Positions 52,473-61,420 of a DNA stretch of 64,000 nt are shown here, piece by piece; the first letter of the stretch is position 1; every line of letters starts with the position of its first letter. Where the stretch lies: assembly GCF_014217835.1 (NCBI RefSeq), contig NZ_CP055263.1, positions 2,669,501 through 2,733,500 of the forward strand. The letters are read 5' to 3'. This DNA comes from Metabacillus sp. KUDC1714. GTDB lineage: Bacteria; Bacillota; Bacilli; Bacillales; Bacillaceae. A program made the translations under genes and the position numbers. Under the pieces are notes generated by a model that was given only the letters and a program-made list of their open reading frames with translations, searched no databases and had not been told where the DNA came from.

Positions 52473-54049
52473 ATAAAGCAATTGTAGGGAGTAAGACAAT
52501 GGTGGTGAGTCCCCATTATTTAGCATCACAAGCTGGAAATACAATTCTTCAAAAAGGAGGGAATGCCTTTGATGCTGCAGTAGCCGTTAGTGCATGTCTT
52601 GCTGTGGTTTATCCACATATGACAGGTCTTGGAGGTGACTCCTTTTGGCTTACTTATAGTGTCAATGATCAAAAGGTGCGTGCTTATAATGGAAGTGGTC
52701 GTTCGGGATCAAAAGTAACGCGTGACGTATATAAAGGAAAGAGTTCTATTCCAAATAGAGGGATAGAAAGTATCATAACTGTACCCGGAATGGTAGACAG
52801 CTGGGATGCTATCCTGAAAGAGTATGGAAGATTATCATTAGGGGAAGTACTTGAACCAGCTATAGAGTATGCATTGTCAGGGTTTCCTTTTTCAATAGAT
52901 CAGCATGAAAATACAGTGAAAAATATTGATATACTGCAAAAAGATATAGATTCAGCTGCAATTTTCTTACCTAATGAAACAGTACCTAATATAAATGAAA
53001 AATTTGTCCAAAAAGATTTAGGCAACACTTTGAAAGGTCTTTCAGTAAATGGAAGAGATAGTTTTTATAAAGGTAAGTTGGGAAAGCGAATTATTTCAAG
53101 TTTAATAGAAAAAGGTGGATTGCTCACCGAGGAGGATTTTGCTGAACATCAGGGTATATGGATTGAACCGATTTCAACGACATATCGAGGTTATCATATG
53201 TATCAGGTTCCACCTAATTCTCAAGGCTTCGTGGGATTAATGGCTCTTAATATATTAGAAAACTTTGATCTTGCATCTATACAAGAAGGTTCTTATGAAT
53301 ATTATCATTTATTAGTAGAATCATTAAAAAGAAGCTTTCAAGATCGAAATCAATTTTTAACTGATCCGGAGTTCCACTCTATCCCATTAGATAACCTACT
53401 AAGCAAATCCTATGCCGAAGAAATGGCCAACTCAATTCAATTTGATAGGGCAAAGGATATTCAGACTCAATCTGTAGGAAGTGATACTGCGCATGCAGCT
53501 GTAGTTGATGATGAAGGCAACTCGGTTTCCTTTATTCAAAGTTTATACTTTGAATTTGGATCAGGAGTTGTAGCAGGTGATACAGGGATCATTATGCAAA
53601 ATAGAGGATCATTCTTTTCTCTAGACTCATCACGTGCTAACTGCCTTGAACCTAAAAAGAGAACCTTCCATACACTAATGCCAGCGATGGCGTTAAAAGA
53701 TGGACGACCGCGGATACTTTACGGTACACAGGGTGGTGAAGGGCAACCGCAAACACAAACGGTAATGATTACAAGGATGATTGACTATGGTATGAATCCT
53801 CAGCAAGCGATCAGTGAGCCTAGATTCGTCTGGGGAAGAACTTGGGGTGAAGAAACACAAGAACTTAAAATTGAAGGGCGAGTTAGCCTAGAGGTAATCG
53901 AGCAACTAATGAAATCTGGACATAGTGTAAATAGAGTAAATGATCTAGATGGTATTATGGGACATGCAAATGCAATTTTAATAGACGATCAGGGCTTTTT
54001 ACACGGTGGTGTTGATCCCAGAAGTGATGGTGCAGCTGTTGGAAGGTAA
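52469..54049 (+). CDS. Gamma-glutamyltransferase-family Ntn hydrolase, cytosolic; possible oxamate amidohydrolase (HpxW-like)
   Basis: A 526-residue GGT-family proenzyme without signal peptide. Family blocks are GGNAFDAAVAVSACLAVVYPH, MTGLGGDSFWL and YNGSGRSG. The autocleavage/catalytic Thr is in SDTAHAAVVDDEGNSVSF near 339, with GTQGGEGQPQTQ later. Extracellular GGT (about 587 residues) carries a signal peptide; the closest functional match in length and location is HpxW of Klebsiella, a GGT-fold oxamate amidohydrolase of about 527 residues in uric acid degradation. That fits oxalurate made by PucG in the nearby island. The assignment is inference; other amide substrates are possible. Confidence 0.8.
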   Translation: MNKAIVGSKTMVVSPHYLASQAGNTILQKGGNAFDAAVAVSACLAVVYPHMTGLGGDSFWLTYSVNDQKVRAYNGSGRSGSKVTRDVYKGKSSIPNRGIESIITVPGMVDSWDAILKEYGRLSLGEVLEPAIEYALSGFPFSIDQHENTVKNIDILQKDIDSAAIFLPNETVPNINEKFVQKDLGNTLKGLSVNGRDSFYKGKLGKRIISSLIEKGGLLTEEDFAEHQGIWIEPISTTYRGYHMYQVPPNSQGFVGLMALNILENFDLASIQEGSYEYYHLLVESLKRSFQDRNQFLTDPEFHSIPLDNLLSKSYAEEMANSIQFDRAKDIQTQSVGSDTAHAAVVDDEGNSVSFIQSLYFEFGSGVVAGDTGIIMQNRGSFFSLDSSRANCLEPKKRTFHTLMPAMALKDGRPRILYGTQGGEGQPQTQTVMITRMIDYGMNPQQAISEPRFVWGRTWGEETQELKIEGRVSLEVIEQLMKSGHSVNRVNDLDGIMGHANAILIDDQGFLHGGVDPRSDGAAVGR

Positions 54050-54153
54050 AACTATCTGAAGGATATTTTTACACATGATATTTTTGGAAGGCTTTCATCA
54101 TTTACCTGTTAATATTATACTCATACTATAAATTCTTAAAGGATGGGTCTAAT

Positions 54154-54603
54154 TTGAAAATAGATAATATTGACAGGAAAATACTTGAGCTACTTACTGC
54201 TAATGGAAGAATGTCTTACTCTGATATAGGGAAAGAGCTAGATTTATCCAGAGTATCTGTTCGTGAACGTGTTAATCAATTAATAAAAAATGATGTTATT
54301 GAGAAGTTTAGTGTTGTTATTAATTCAGAGAAAATGGGGAAGAATGTTTCAGCCTTCTTTGAAGTTGATTGTGAGCCTTCATTCTTAGTAGAAGTTGCCC
54401 AAAAGCTTGCTGATAATCCTTGTGTATCAAGTTGTTATCAAATGACAGGCCCGAGCACATTACATATGCATGTTTTAGTTGATGACTTTATTGCATTAGA
54501 AAAGTTTATAAATAATGAGTTGTATTCACTTGAAGGAATCACAAGGGTAGAAAGTCATATATTGCTTCGCCGCTTCAAAAGCAGAAGTGGAATGAAATTA
54601 TAG
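54154..54603 (+). CDS. Lrp/AsnC family regulator
   Basis: A 149-residue Lrp/AsnC regulator: N-terminal helix-turn-helix (IDRKILELLTANGRMSYSDI, DLSRVSVRERVNQLIKNDVI) and C-terminal RAM ligand domain (SAFFEVDCEPSFLVEVAQKL, CYQMTGPSTLHMHVLV). The start is TTG, with AAAGGATGG upstream. It lies 100 bp after the GGT-like gene on the same strand and may control the MFS/GGT pair through the TTTCGAAA sites at 51057-51123. The ligand is unknown, likely an amino acid or related amide. Confidence 0.87.
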   Translation: MKIDNIDRKILELLTANGRMSYSDIGKELDLSRVSVRERVNQLIKNDVIEKFSVVINSEKMGKNVSAFFEVDCEPSFLVEVAQKLADNPCVSSCYQMTGPSTLHMHVLVDDFIALEKFINNELYSLEGITRVESHILLRRFKSRSGMKL

Positions 54604-55066
54604 ACATATAGTACTCTCAAGTTACATGACTTATGTAAAGGTTGGCTTAAAGCTAAATTCCATTAATTTTCCTGTTTTATATAGGAGAAGGAGAGGGGGG
54701 CTTTTGAGTCAATCTTATTTTTTGGCTGTTTTCAGAGAACTTTCGTCTTTACTTCTTATCCAAAAGAGTTCTGTAAAAGCAATAATCTTGTAGAAGTAGC
54801 CTATTTGTTTATTTCCAAATGAGATTTATTATATTTTTTCTATTTAGTATCTAGAAAATCAATTGTATTTACTATATAATCATAAATAATTAGTTTAACC
54901 TTACTTTGTTAGTTGTTTTTATGAATATTATTAACAATCGGAAATATAATGATCTTAGATGTGAATTTAAAACTAAGTTGAAAAAGAATTAGGGGAATAA
55001 TAAGTATGTTTTAATCTTACTAGTTATTTACCTGAATTATAGAAAAGAAAAGCAAAGGGGGATAAT
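54604..55066 (+). other. AT-rich intergenic region before the CHR pair
   Basis: 460 bp with no convincing gene. GGTTGGCTTAAAG at 54641 and CTTTTGAGTCAATC near 54701 resemble the ends of the palindromic element at 24224, so a short eroded derivative may lie at 54641-54714. The rest is AT-rich and presumably holds the CHR promoter. Confidence 0.4.
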
Positions 55067-55642
55067 ATGAAACATCTACAGTTATTTTTAGCCTTTTTTC
55101 GTGTAGGAATTTTAGGGTATGGTGGAGGACCATCCTCTATTCCACTTGTACATAAAGAAGTAGTGGATAAATATAAATGGATGAGTGATGATGAGTTTGC
55201 AGACGTACTAGCCTTAGGTAATACATTACCAGGTCCAATTGCAACAAAGATGGCTGGTTATATTGGCTACAGAGTAGCGGGAATTGTAGGACTAATTAAT
55301 GCGACTCTTGCCACTATCGTACCTACAATTATTTTAATGATTTTCTTGTTGACAACAATCTCTTCAGTAAAAGACTATCCTTGGGTTCAGGGAATGACAG
55401 CAGCAGTAGTACCGGTAGTAGGCGTCATGTTGGCTACATTAACATGGGACTTTTTTAAAAAATCTCAGAAATCCTTAGGATGGTTAAAGTCTTCTATACT
55501 CATTATTTTTAGTTTCTTCTTAATGGAGATCTTTGGATTACATCCAGCCATTTTAATTGGTGGGCTTTTACTCGCAGCTATCATAAAGAAGGATAAAGAT
55601 CCTAAAAAAGAACGTAAGATTGAAAGGGGTAATGCTTCGTGA
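55067..55642 (+). CDS. CHR-family half transporter, first subunit (YwrB/YwrA-like)
   Basis: A 191-residue short-chain CHR (chromate transporter) protein with about six hydrophobic segments. Signature blocks are FFRVGILGYGGGPSSIPLV near the N-terminus and ALGNTLPGPIATKMAGYIGY near 60. Short CHR proteins occur as pairs that form a heterodimer; the partner overlaps by 4 nt. Chromate efflux is the named activity, but many pairs have other or unknown substrates. AAAGGGGG precedes the ATG; the tail is strongly basic. Confidence 0.85.
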   Translation: MKHLQLFLAFFRVGILGYGGGPSSIPLVHKEVVDKYKWMSDDEFADVLALGNTLPGPIATKMAGYIGYRVAGIVGLINATLATIVPTIILMIFLLTTISSVKDYPWVQGMTAAVVPVVGVMLATLTWDFFKKSQKSLGWLKSSILIIFSFFLMEIFGLHPAILIGGLLLAAIIKKDKDPKKERKIERGNAS

Positions 55643-56169
55643 TTTATTGGGAAATCTTTCTCGCCTTTTTTATCCCTGGAATTCTTGGATATGGTGGTGG
55701 ACCAGCTTCAATACCTTTAGTTGAAAATGAGGTTGTCGATCACTATGGATGGATGAATCTTAATGAGTTTAGTGAAGTGCTTGCCTTAGGAAATGCCCTT
55801 CCAGGCCCAATTGCAACAAAGATGGCAGGGTATATTGGCTATCAACAAGGTGGTATCCTTGGAGGAATAGTAGGGATTTTTGCAACTGTAGCTCCGTCAC
55901 TTATCTTAATGATTTTACTTTTAGGCTTCTTATATAAATTTAAAGATTCACCAAAGGTTAAAAGAATGACCACTTTTATTAGACCGACCATTGCTGTCTT
56001 ACTTGGGGTCATGGCCTTTAGTTTCTTTTCTACTTCTTACATGGATTCGGGTTTATGGCAATCACTCTTTTTAATTATTATCAGTTTTTTATTATTAGAG
56101 AAATGGAAGGTACACCCAGCTCTTGTCATTGTTGGGGCGATGGGGTATGGAGCCATTTTTATTACGTGA
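55639..56169 (+). CDS. CHR-family half transporter, second subunit
   Basis: A 176-residue partner of the previous protein, with the same motifs (FFIPGILGYGGGPASIPLV; ALGNALPGPIATKMAGYIGY) and about 45 percent identity by eye, so the pair arose by tandem duplication. The GTG start overlaps the upstream stop (GTGA), and AAAGGGG lies 9 nt before it. A strong bidirectional terminator follows. Confidence 0.85.
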   Translation: MIYWEIFLAFFIPGILGYGGGPASIPLVENEVVDHYGWMNLNEFSEVLALGNALPGPIATKMAGYIGYQQGGILGGIVGIFATVAPSLILMILLLGFLYKFKDSPKVKRMTTFIRPTIAVLLGVMAFSFFSTSYMDSGLWQSLFLIIISFLLLEKWKVHPALVIVGAMGYGAIFIT

Positions 56170-56203
56170 AATGAATTCGTCATATTAAAAATATATATAG
56201 AAA

Positions 56204-56248
56204 AAATCTAACAAACTCTTAATTAAAAGTCTTTGTTAGATTTTTTTT
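56204..56248. terminator. Bidirectional terminator after the CHR pair
   Basis: A 12-bp perfect stem (AAATCTAACAAA with TTTGTTAGATTT), T-run on one side and A-run on the other, between convergent genes. Confidence 0.88.
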
Positions 56249-56259
56249 GTTAAACCTTA

Positions 56260-57648
56260 TTATAACAAAAACATCGCCACTATCGTTGTCACTACCAAAC
56301 CAATTGAAACAGGTAGAAGATTTTTCCTTGCTAATTCGAATGGGTCGACACCACAAATCGCAGCTGCAGGGATCAATGCCCAAGGAATTAATGTACCTCC
56401 ACCAACCCAAATAGCGGTAACTTGACCTAACGCTGTGAGGGTAGCGGCACTTACACCGATCGCTGTTGAAAACAATTGTGCAATAGAGCCGGCAAGAGAA
56501 ATGCCTGAGAAACCTGAGCCATCGAGTCCTGTTAAAATTCCTACACCTGTTAATGTAACTGCTCCAACCTCTGGAGTTAGTGGGACTACATTTGCGAGAG
56601 CAACACCTAGATCATTCACAATCCCTTGAGAATTTTGCGGTAAATATTCGCCGATTATTGAGTAAAACCCTGCGTCCCCTAGATAGAAAAACGCGGCAAT
56701 TGGAATGACTGGCCCAAATACTCTAAAGCCAAATTGAAATCCTTGGATTAGGTAGTTAGTAGATTCTTCAAGCCCTCGCTTTTTGTGTGCTAAACATGTG
56801 GTGATAATTAAAATGATTAGTGCAGTTCCTCCAATTAATGCTGTTGCATCCCCACCTTGTAAATTAAGCGTGAACATTATTACCACATCTAATAGAAAAA
56901 TAAGTGGAATCAACAAAGCGAGGATTTTCTTTGATGTTGTAGATAATAGCTGAAGAGCAGATTCTTGTGTTTGGTAAGTTGGTGAGACACTTGAAAATGG
57001 TTTATTAAGCTTAATATCTTTCATTAATATAAAATAAGCAGATATTGTCGTTACAATTCCCATTGTAAGCACAAGGGGAATACTCGCATTAAGAACATCT
57101 CCAACTGGAATTCCAGCAGCATCAGCAGTAAGTTTTGGTGCAGCTTGAATAATGAAATCACCTGAAAGAGCGATCCCATGTCCAAACAAGTTCATCGAAA
57201 TTGCAACACCTAATGCTGGGAGACCAGCTCTAACCGCAACTGGTAATAATACTGCACCAATTAAAGCAACAGCTGGTGATGGCCAAAAGAAAGATGAGAT
57301 GATCATCATTAACAGTCCTGTGGTCCAAAATGCAGTGGTTGGATTTTTAATTACTTTGGAGAAAGGTGAGATCATCACCTCATTAATTCCTGAAATCGTT
57401 AATATTTTACTCATTGCGACAATAATTGAAATAACGAGAATGGTTGGTAATAGTTCTGTTATTGCAAAGATAAAGCTATTAAATAAACTGCTAATAGAAT
57501 CATTTAAAGAAAACGTTGATACTGCCGCAAGTGAAAGAATCCCAACAATACATACAATGGTTGTATCTCGACGAAAGAGCATAAAACCTATGATCGCAAT
57601 GATAAAAGCTACATAAATCCAATGTATGAGTGTAATATCTACCTCCAT
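56260..57648 (-). CDS. Ion-transporter-superfamily permease, substrate unknown
   Basis: A 462-residue polytopic membrane protein with roughly 12 hydrophobic helices. Two-fold internal organisation and Gly/Pro-rich hairpin segments (SSFFWPSPAVALIGAVLLPVAV; GLDGSGFSGISLAGSIAQLF) are as in GntP/CitMHS/DctM-type carriers of the ion transporter superfamily. I cannot place it in one family with confidence; a carboxylate:cation symporter is the best guess. The frame opens three codons upstream; GGAGTG before the ATG at 57648 sets the start. It stands alone on the minus strand. Confidence 0.65.
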   Translation of the reverse strand: MEVDITLIHWIYVAFIIAIIGFMLFRRDTTIVCIVGILSLAAVSTFSLNDSISSLFNSFIFAITELLPTILVISIIVAMSKILTISGINEVMISPFSKVIKNPTTAFWTTGLLMMIISSFFWPSPAVALIGAVLLPVAVRAGLPALGVAISMNLFGHGIALSGDFIIQAAPKLTADAAGIPVGDVLNASIPLVLTMGIVTTISAYFILMKDIKLNKPFSSVSPTYQTQESALQLLSTTSKKILALLIPLIFLLDVVIMFTLNLQGGDATALIGGTALIILIITTCLAHKKRGLEESTNYLIQGFQFGFRVFGPVIPIAAFFYLGDAGFYSIIGEYLPQNSQGIVNDLGVALANVVPLTPEVGAVTLTGVGILTGLDGSGFSGISLAGSIAQLFSTAIGVSAATLTALGQVTAIWVGGGTLIPWALIPAAAICGVDPFELARKNLLPVSIGLVVTTIVAMFLL

Positions 57649-57860
57649 TTGTATCACTCCTCAGCAAACGCCTATTGTAGATTTTTAATACTGTATGAAT
57701 GAGTGAAATAGGATGTGATGAGTTTAGATAAATAATTTTCACTCCTACATATGGTGAGATTTTGTGGAATTTTAGGGTAATGTTATGTAGAAACAAGTTG
57801 TCATTTCCAAGGAAATATTGTCAGATGTGCACAAGATGTCTAATATTAGTAATGTTAATA

Positions 57861-58084
57861 AAAGGCTGTTTTCGCAAACTTTGTTGCTTTTAAAATAGTA
57901 TTGGATTGGTTGATTGGCACTCCAGGATGCTCGCTTTCCGTGGGGCGGGCGATGAGCCTCCTCAGCGCGAAGCGCCTGCGGGGTCTCATCTGTCCCGCTA
58001 CTCCCACAGGAGTCTCGCATATCCGTTCCAATCAACCTAATCAGTTTTGTTCAAAAACAACAATCTTTTAGAAAAGAGCCTAAT
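57861..58084 (+). repeat. Dispersed GC-rich repeat, family 2, copy B
   Basis: The GC-rich core TCGCTTTCCGTGGGGCGGG, GAGCCTCCTC, GCGCCTGCGGGGTCTCAT, CCACAGGAGTCTCGCA lies between GGTTGATTGGCACTCCA and TTCCAATCAACC. AGGCTGTTTTC and its partial complement GAAAAGAGCCT mark the outer ends. Very similar to the copy at 61001; I recall it as a common Bacillaceae intergenic repeat. It encodes only spurious ORFs. Confidence 0.8.
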
Positions 58085-58124
58085 AAAAGGAACTTTCATG
58101 AAAATCTAAGAATCATGCTAAAAA

Positions 58125-58155
58125 TGAAAAAACCTCCGCAAATTATTTGCAGAGG
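58125..58155 (-). terminator. Terminator of hmoB
   Basis: CCTCCGCAA pairs with TTGCAGAGG (one mismatch) around ATTAT; on the minus strand it is followed by TTTTTTC. Confidence 0.8.
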
Positions 58156-58167
58156 GAATGATAATGA

Positions 58168-58662
58168 TTAGTCAATTTCAACTGAAGTGTACTTTGTGAC
58201 ATAGTGTGGATGTGAAAATGGTTGAGGGATTCCAACACTACTTTTTATACTACCAGTATCAAAGGATTTAGATTTCTGCCAAGCAGTGAAGTAATGTTCG
58301 TTTTCCCATAATGTTAAAATGATATAGGTGTCACCTTTAGAAGGACGTAGCACTCTAATAGCGGAGAAGCCAGGTTCTTTTTCGATCAGGCGTGCTCGAT
58401 CACTAAATCGTTTTTCAAAAAGTGGTCTTCCTTCATATGAAACAGGGATATTGTTAAGTACAGCATATTTTCCATTTGAAAGTTTTCCGGTGGAATCTAA
58501 TACATCGTAAGTTTTTGGTTCCTTAAAGATAGACTTTTGCTCAGTTTCGTGAAATAAGACTCCAGTATCAGTGTTTGCCATAAGTCGCAGGTTTTTGTCG
58601 ATATGTGCTTTCGCAAGTTTAGCTAAATAATCAACAGTTCCATAGGTTATGTAAAGCTTCAT
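58168..58662 (-). CDS. hmoB: Heme-degrading monooxygenase HmoB (YhgC)
   Basis: A 164-residue protein matching B. subtilis HmoB/YhgC (166). The C-terminal antibiotic-biosynthesis-monooxygenase (ABM) fold has FEKRFSDRARLIEKEPGF, RVLRPSKGDTYIILTLWENE and FTAWQKSKSF; the N-terminal extension of about 60 residues is typical of HmoB. It degrades haem to release iron. GAGGTG 7 nt before the ATG fixes the start. Location beside pbpF and hemEH matches the B. subtilis yhgC-pbpF-hemE order, where it is divergent from pbpF. Confidence 0.9.
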   Translation of the reverse strand: MKLYITYGTVDYLAKLAKAHIDKNLRLMANTDTGVLFHETEQKSIFKEPKTYDVLDSTGKLSNGKYAVLNNIPVSYEGRPLFEKRFSDRARLIEKEPGFSAIRVLRPSKGDTYIILTLWENEHYFTAWQKSKSFDTGSIKSSVGIPQPFSHPHYVTKYTSVEID

Positions 58663-58803
58663 CACTCATCACCTCATCATTAAATATGCTTATTGACCCC
58701 TTCAGTATACCAACTACTGTTCAACCTTTCCCGATTTTAGTGTTTTTCACACATATACCTGGCTATTATTAACAATACTAAAAGATATAAAGGGGTGATC
58801 TGT

Positions 58804-60942
58804 ATGAAAAAGAAACTTTTATTATCAGGACTAACTTTATTACTAACAGTAATCTGCGCTTTCTTAGGTTATTTATTTATTATTTTCATGGGGAATTACG
58901 TGCTGGATGAAGAAAAATTAGTGATGGATACAGCTTCAAAACTAACTGACATAGATGGTAATGAGATTACAAAGCTTTACATAGAGAATCGTGAACTTGT
59001 TGATATTTCTGAGATTCCAGACTATGTGCAGCAGGCGTTTATTTCTGTTGAGGACCAACGCTTCTATGAGCATTATGGAATTGATGTTCAAGCCATCGGA
59101 AGAGCCCTTTATAAGGATATCCTTGCAGGGGGGAAGGTTGAAGGTGGTAGCACAATTACTCAGCAATTAGCTAAAAATATCTTTTTGACAAATGACAAAA
59201 CGCTTTTACGTAAAACGAAAGAAGCGATTATCGCGATTAATTTGGAGAAAAGGTATAGTAAATCAAAGTTATTAGAAATGTATTTGAATCAAGTTTACTT
59301 TGGACATGGGGCATATGGAATTAAGTCTGCAGCTAAATTGTACTTTAATAAGGATGTGTCAGAGCTAACACTTGAGGAAGGAGCCTTATTAGCAGGTATA
59401 CCTAAGGCACCTTCAAACTACTCACCAATTGCCAATGTAGATAAAAGTAAGGACCGTAGGAATGTCATTTTAAGTTTAATGGGTGATCAAAAATATATAA
59501 CATATGAAGAAGTAGTAAGAACACAAGGGAAAACGGTGAAATTGCAAGTAAACAAGAAACAGGAAAGCCCATGGTTAACAACCTATATTGATATGGTTTT
59601 TGATGAGGCAAAAGAAAAGTATGCTCTATCTAATGAAGAATTATTAAGGGGAGGATACACCATTACAGTACCTCTTCAAGTAAATATTCAAAAGTCTGCA
59701 TATGAATTGTTTCAAAAGAAGGAATACTTTCCTGGTACAGATGCTTTTGCTCAAGGTGCGTTTATTCTTCTTGATAATAAAACGGGGGGAGTAATAGCTG
59801 CAATCGGTGGGCGTGATTATGTTCCAAAAGGATTGAACCGACTAAATGTGACAAGGCAGCCAGGTTCTACATTTAAACCAATTGCTGTTTATGCACCTTC
59901 GATCGAAACAAAATTATTTCATCCTTATTCTATGCTAAAGGATGAAAGGCTTAAGTATGGGGATTACGAACCGGAAAATTATGATAATCAGTATGCTGGA
60001 AAGGTATCGATGTTTGATGCAATTGTCTCCTCTAAAAATGCAGCTGCTGTATGGACTTTATCTGAATTAGGAATTGGAAAAAGTAAGGAGTATTTAAATG
60101 AGGTTGGGATATCGATTAAAGACGAAGGATTAGCAATTGCGCTAGGTGGGTTATCTGAAGGTGTAACACCAATTCAAATGGCAAATGCTTATCGAACGTT
60201 TACATCAAGTGGGAACTTCAGTGAGCATCACATTATTCAAAAAATAACGAATAGAGAAGGAAAGATAATCGCTGAAAACCTTCCTGATGTTAAACAAGTG
60301 TACTCCCCACAAACTGCATGGGATATGACAAGAATGCTTCAGCATGTTGTAAGTGATGGTACAGCAAAAAATGGTGTATTTCAAGGTGAAATAGCAGGGA
60401 AAACAGGGACGACCTCATATTCTGCAATAGAAGGAGCAGCAAAGGATGCATGGTTTGTTGGGTTTACTGAAAATGTAGTTGGGGCACTCTGGATGGGATA
60501 CGATAAAACAGATCAAAACCATTATCTGAAAAATGGAAGTTCATATGCTACTAAGTTGTTTAAAGATATCTTAACAGAGGCAAAGTGGGATCAAAACGTA
60601 GCATTTAAAGTCCCAGAGGGTGTAAATGACTTAGATAGTCCAATCCGTATCAAAGATATAGAACAGGTTGATGCAAGGTATACGTTTAAGCCACTTGGAT
60701 TAATTACGTTAACATTAGAATGGGAAGCACAGCGAGATGAACGGGTTGAATATCGAATCTATGAACAAACAGAAAAAGAGCAAAAGCTTGTTGGAAAGGT
60801 TACGGGTGAAGGAGTTTTTGAAATTCCTTATGTCAATGTGTTTTCAAACAGTACGTATAAGGTTGCACCATATAATGTCCAAACACATGAAGAAGGGGAG
60901 CCTAAACAATTCATTAAACCTAGTTTGTTTACTTCTAATTAA
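58804..60942 (+). CDS. pbpF: Class A penicillin-binding protein PbpF
   Basis: A 712-residue bifunctional peptidoglycan synthase (B. subtilis PbpF 714). After an N-terminal anchor (LLSGLTLLLTVICAFLGYLFIIF) comes a GT51 glycosyltransferase with EDQRFYEHYGID near 83 and GGSTITQQLAKN near 115. The transpeptidase has STFK near 355, SKN near 410 and KTGT near 531. A C-terminal beta domain of about 80 residues follows. GGGGTGATC before the ATG at 58804 sets the start. In B. subtilis PbpF is linked to sporulation and vegetative growth. Confidence 0.93.
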   Translation: MKKKLLLSGLTLLLTVICAFLGYLFIIFMGNYVLDEEKLVMDTASKLTDIDGNEITKLYIENRELVDISEIPDYVQQAFISVEDQRFYEHYGIDVQAIGRALYKDILAGGKVEGGSTITQQLAKNIFLTNDKTLLRKTKEAIIAINLEKRYSKSKLLEMYLNQVYFGHGAYGIKSAAKLYFNKDVSELTLEEGALLAGIPKAPSNYSPIANVDKSKDRRNVILSLMGDQKYITYEEVVRTQGKTVKLQVNKKQESPWLTTYIDMVFDEAKEKYALSNEELLRGGYTITVPLQVNIQKSAYELFQKKEYFPGTDAFAQGAFILLDNKTGGVIAAIGGRDYVPKGLNRLNVTRQPGSTFKPIAVYAPSIETKLFHPYSMLKDERLKYGDYEPENYDNQYAGKVSMFDAIVSSKNAAAVWTLSELGIGKSKEYLNEVGISIKDEGLAIALGGLSEGVTPIQMANAYRTFTSSGNFSEHHIIQKITNREGKIIAENLPDVKQVYSPQTAWDMTRMLQHVVSDGTAKNGVFQGEIAGKTGTTSYSAIEGAAKDAWFVGFTENVVGALWMGYDKTDQNHYLKNGSSYATKLFKDILTEAKWDQNVAFKVPEGVNDLDSPIRIKDIEQVDARYTFKPLGLITLTLEWEAQRDERVEYRIYEQTEKEQKLVGKVTGEGVFEIPYVNVFSNSTYKVAPYNVQTHEEGEPKQFIKPSLFTSN

Positions 60943-61000
60943 TGAGATAAAGTAAGGTATTCTTATGAAGGGGTCTGTATCCCTGATGATTGTTTTTTAA

Positions 61001-61240
61001 TAAAGGTTGTTTTCGAAAGGTGCTAACTACCAAGTAATGCGGAGTGGTTGATTCCGCTCCAGATGCTCGCTTTCCGCGGGGCGGGCGGTGAGCCTCCTCT
61101 GCGTAAACGCCTGCATGAGTCTCACCTGTCCCGCTGCGCCCGCAGGAGTCTCGCACTTCCGCTCCATCAACCTTAAACAGTTTTCGTCAAAGAACCTATT
61201 AATAAACAACAAGCTCTTAGAAAAGAGAGAGCCTTTAAAT
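61001..61240 (+). repeat. Dispersed GC-rich repeat, family 2, copy C
   Basis: Core TCGCTTTCCGCGGGGCGGGC, GAGCCTCCTC, CTGCATGAGTCTCACCTGTC, CCGCAGGAGTCTCGCACTTC, flanked by GGTTGATTCCGCTCCA and CTCCATCAACC. It has the same orientation as copy B, so the two copies flank the hmoB-pbpF pair. Spurious ORFs only. Confidence 0.8.
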
Positions 61241-61361
61241 AAGATTTGTTAAGGAAATTGCTTTGAAACGTTATTTCGACTATTTTTCGACATTTGCTCA
61301 TCTAAGCTATACAACATTAGTTGAAAACGTTATAGTTGAAAGTGTTGAAGAATTAATATAG

Positions 61362-61389
61362 AATTAGTATTACATTATAATTAGTATTA
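61362..61389 (+). promoter_or_regulatory. Direct repeat and PerR/Fur-like box before hemE
   Basis: AATTAGTATTA occurs twice (61362-61372, 61379-61389), 17 bp apart. Across the second copy, TTATAATTAGTATTA matches the PerR consensus TTATAATNATTATAA at all but two positions; the fit to the Fur 7-1-7 box is slightly weaker. Haem genes are PerR- or Fur-linked in Bacilli, so a metal or peroxide-responsive regulator is plausible. Confidence 0.4.
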
Positions 61390-61420
61390 TTTGATAAAGG
61401 GGCTTTTCTCCTTTTTTTAA
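61390..61420 (+). terminator. Terminator-like hairpin in the hemE leader
   Basis: AAAGGGG pairs with CTCCTTT around CTTTT, followed by more T. TTTGATA just before it can pair with TATCAAA just after it, enclosing the hairpin; TATCAA can alternatively pair with TTGATAG in the next hairpin. This is attenuator-like architecture. Confidence 0.45.

Noticed and set aside
57152..57616. 154-codon plus-strand ORF
   Set aside because: Antisense shadow of the ion-transporter gene; low complexity and no ribosome site.
57772..58035. Minus-strand ORF in family 2 copy B, and similar ORFs at 60935-61212
   Set aside because: Repeat-derived translations with similar nonsense peptides in both copies.
58145..58180. 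Fur box near ATGATAATGATTAG at the 3' end of hmoB
   Set aside because: It is downstream of hmoB and not near any promoter; only half of the palindrome is present.
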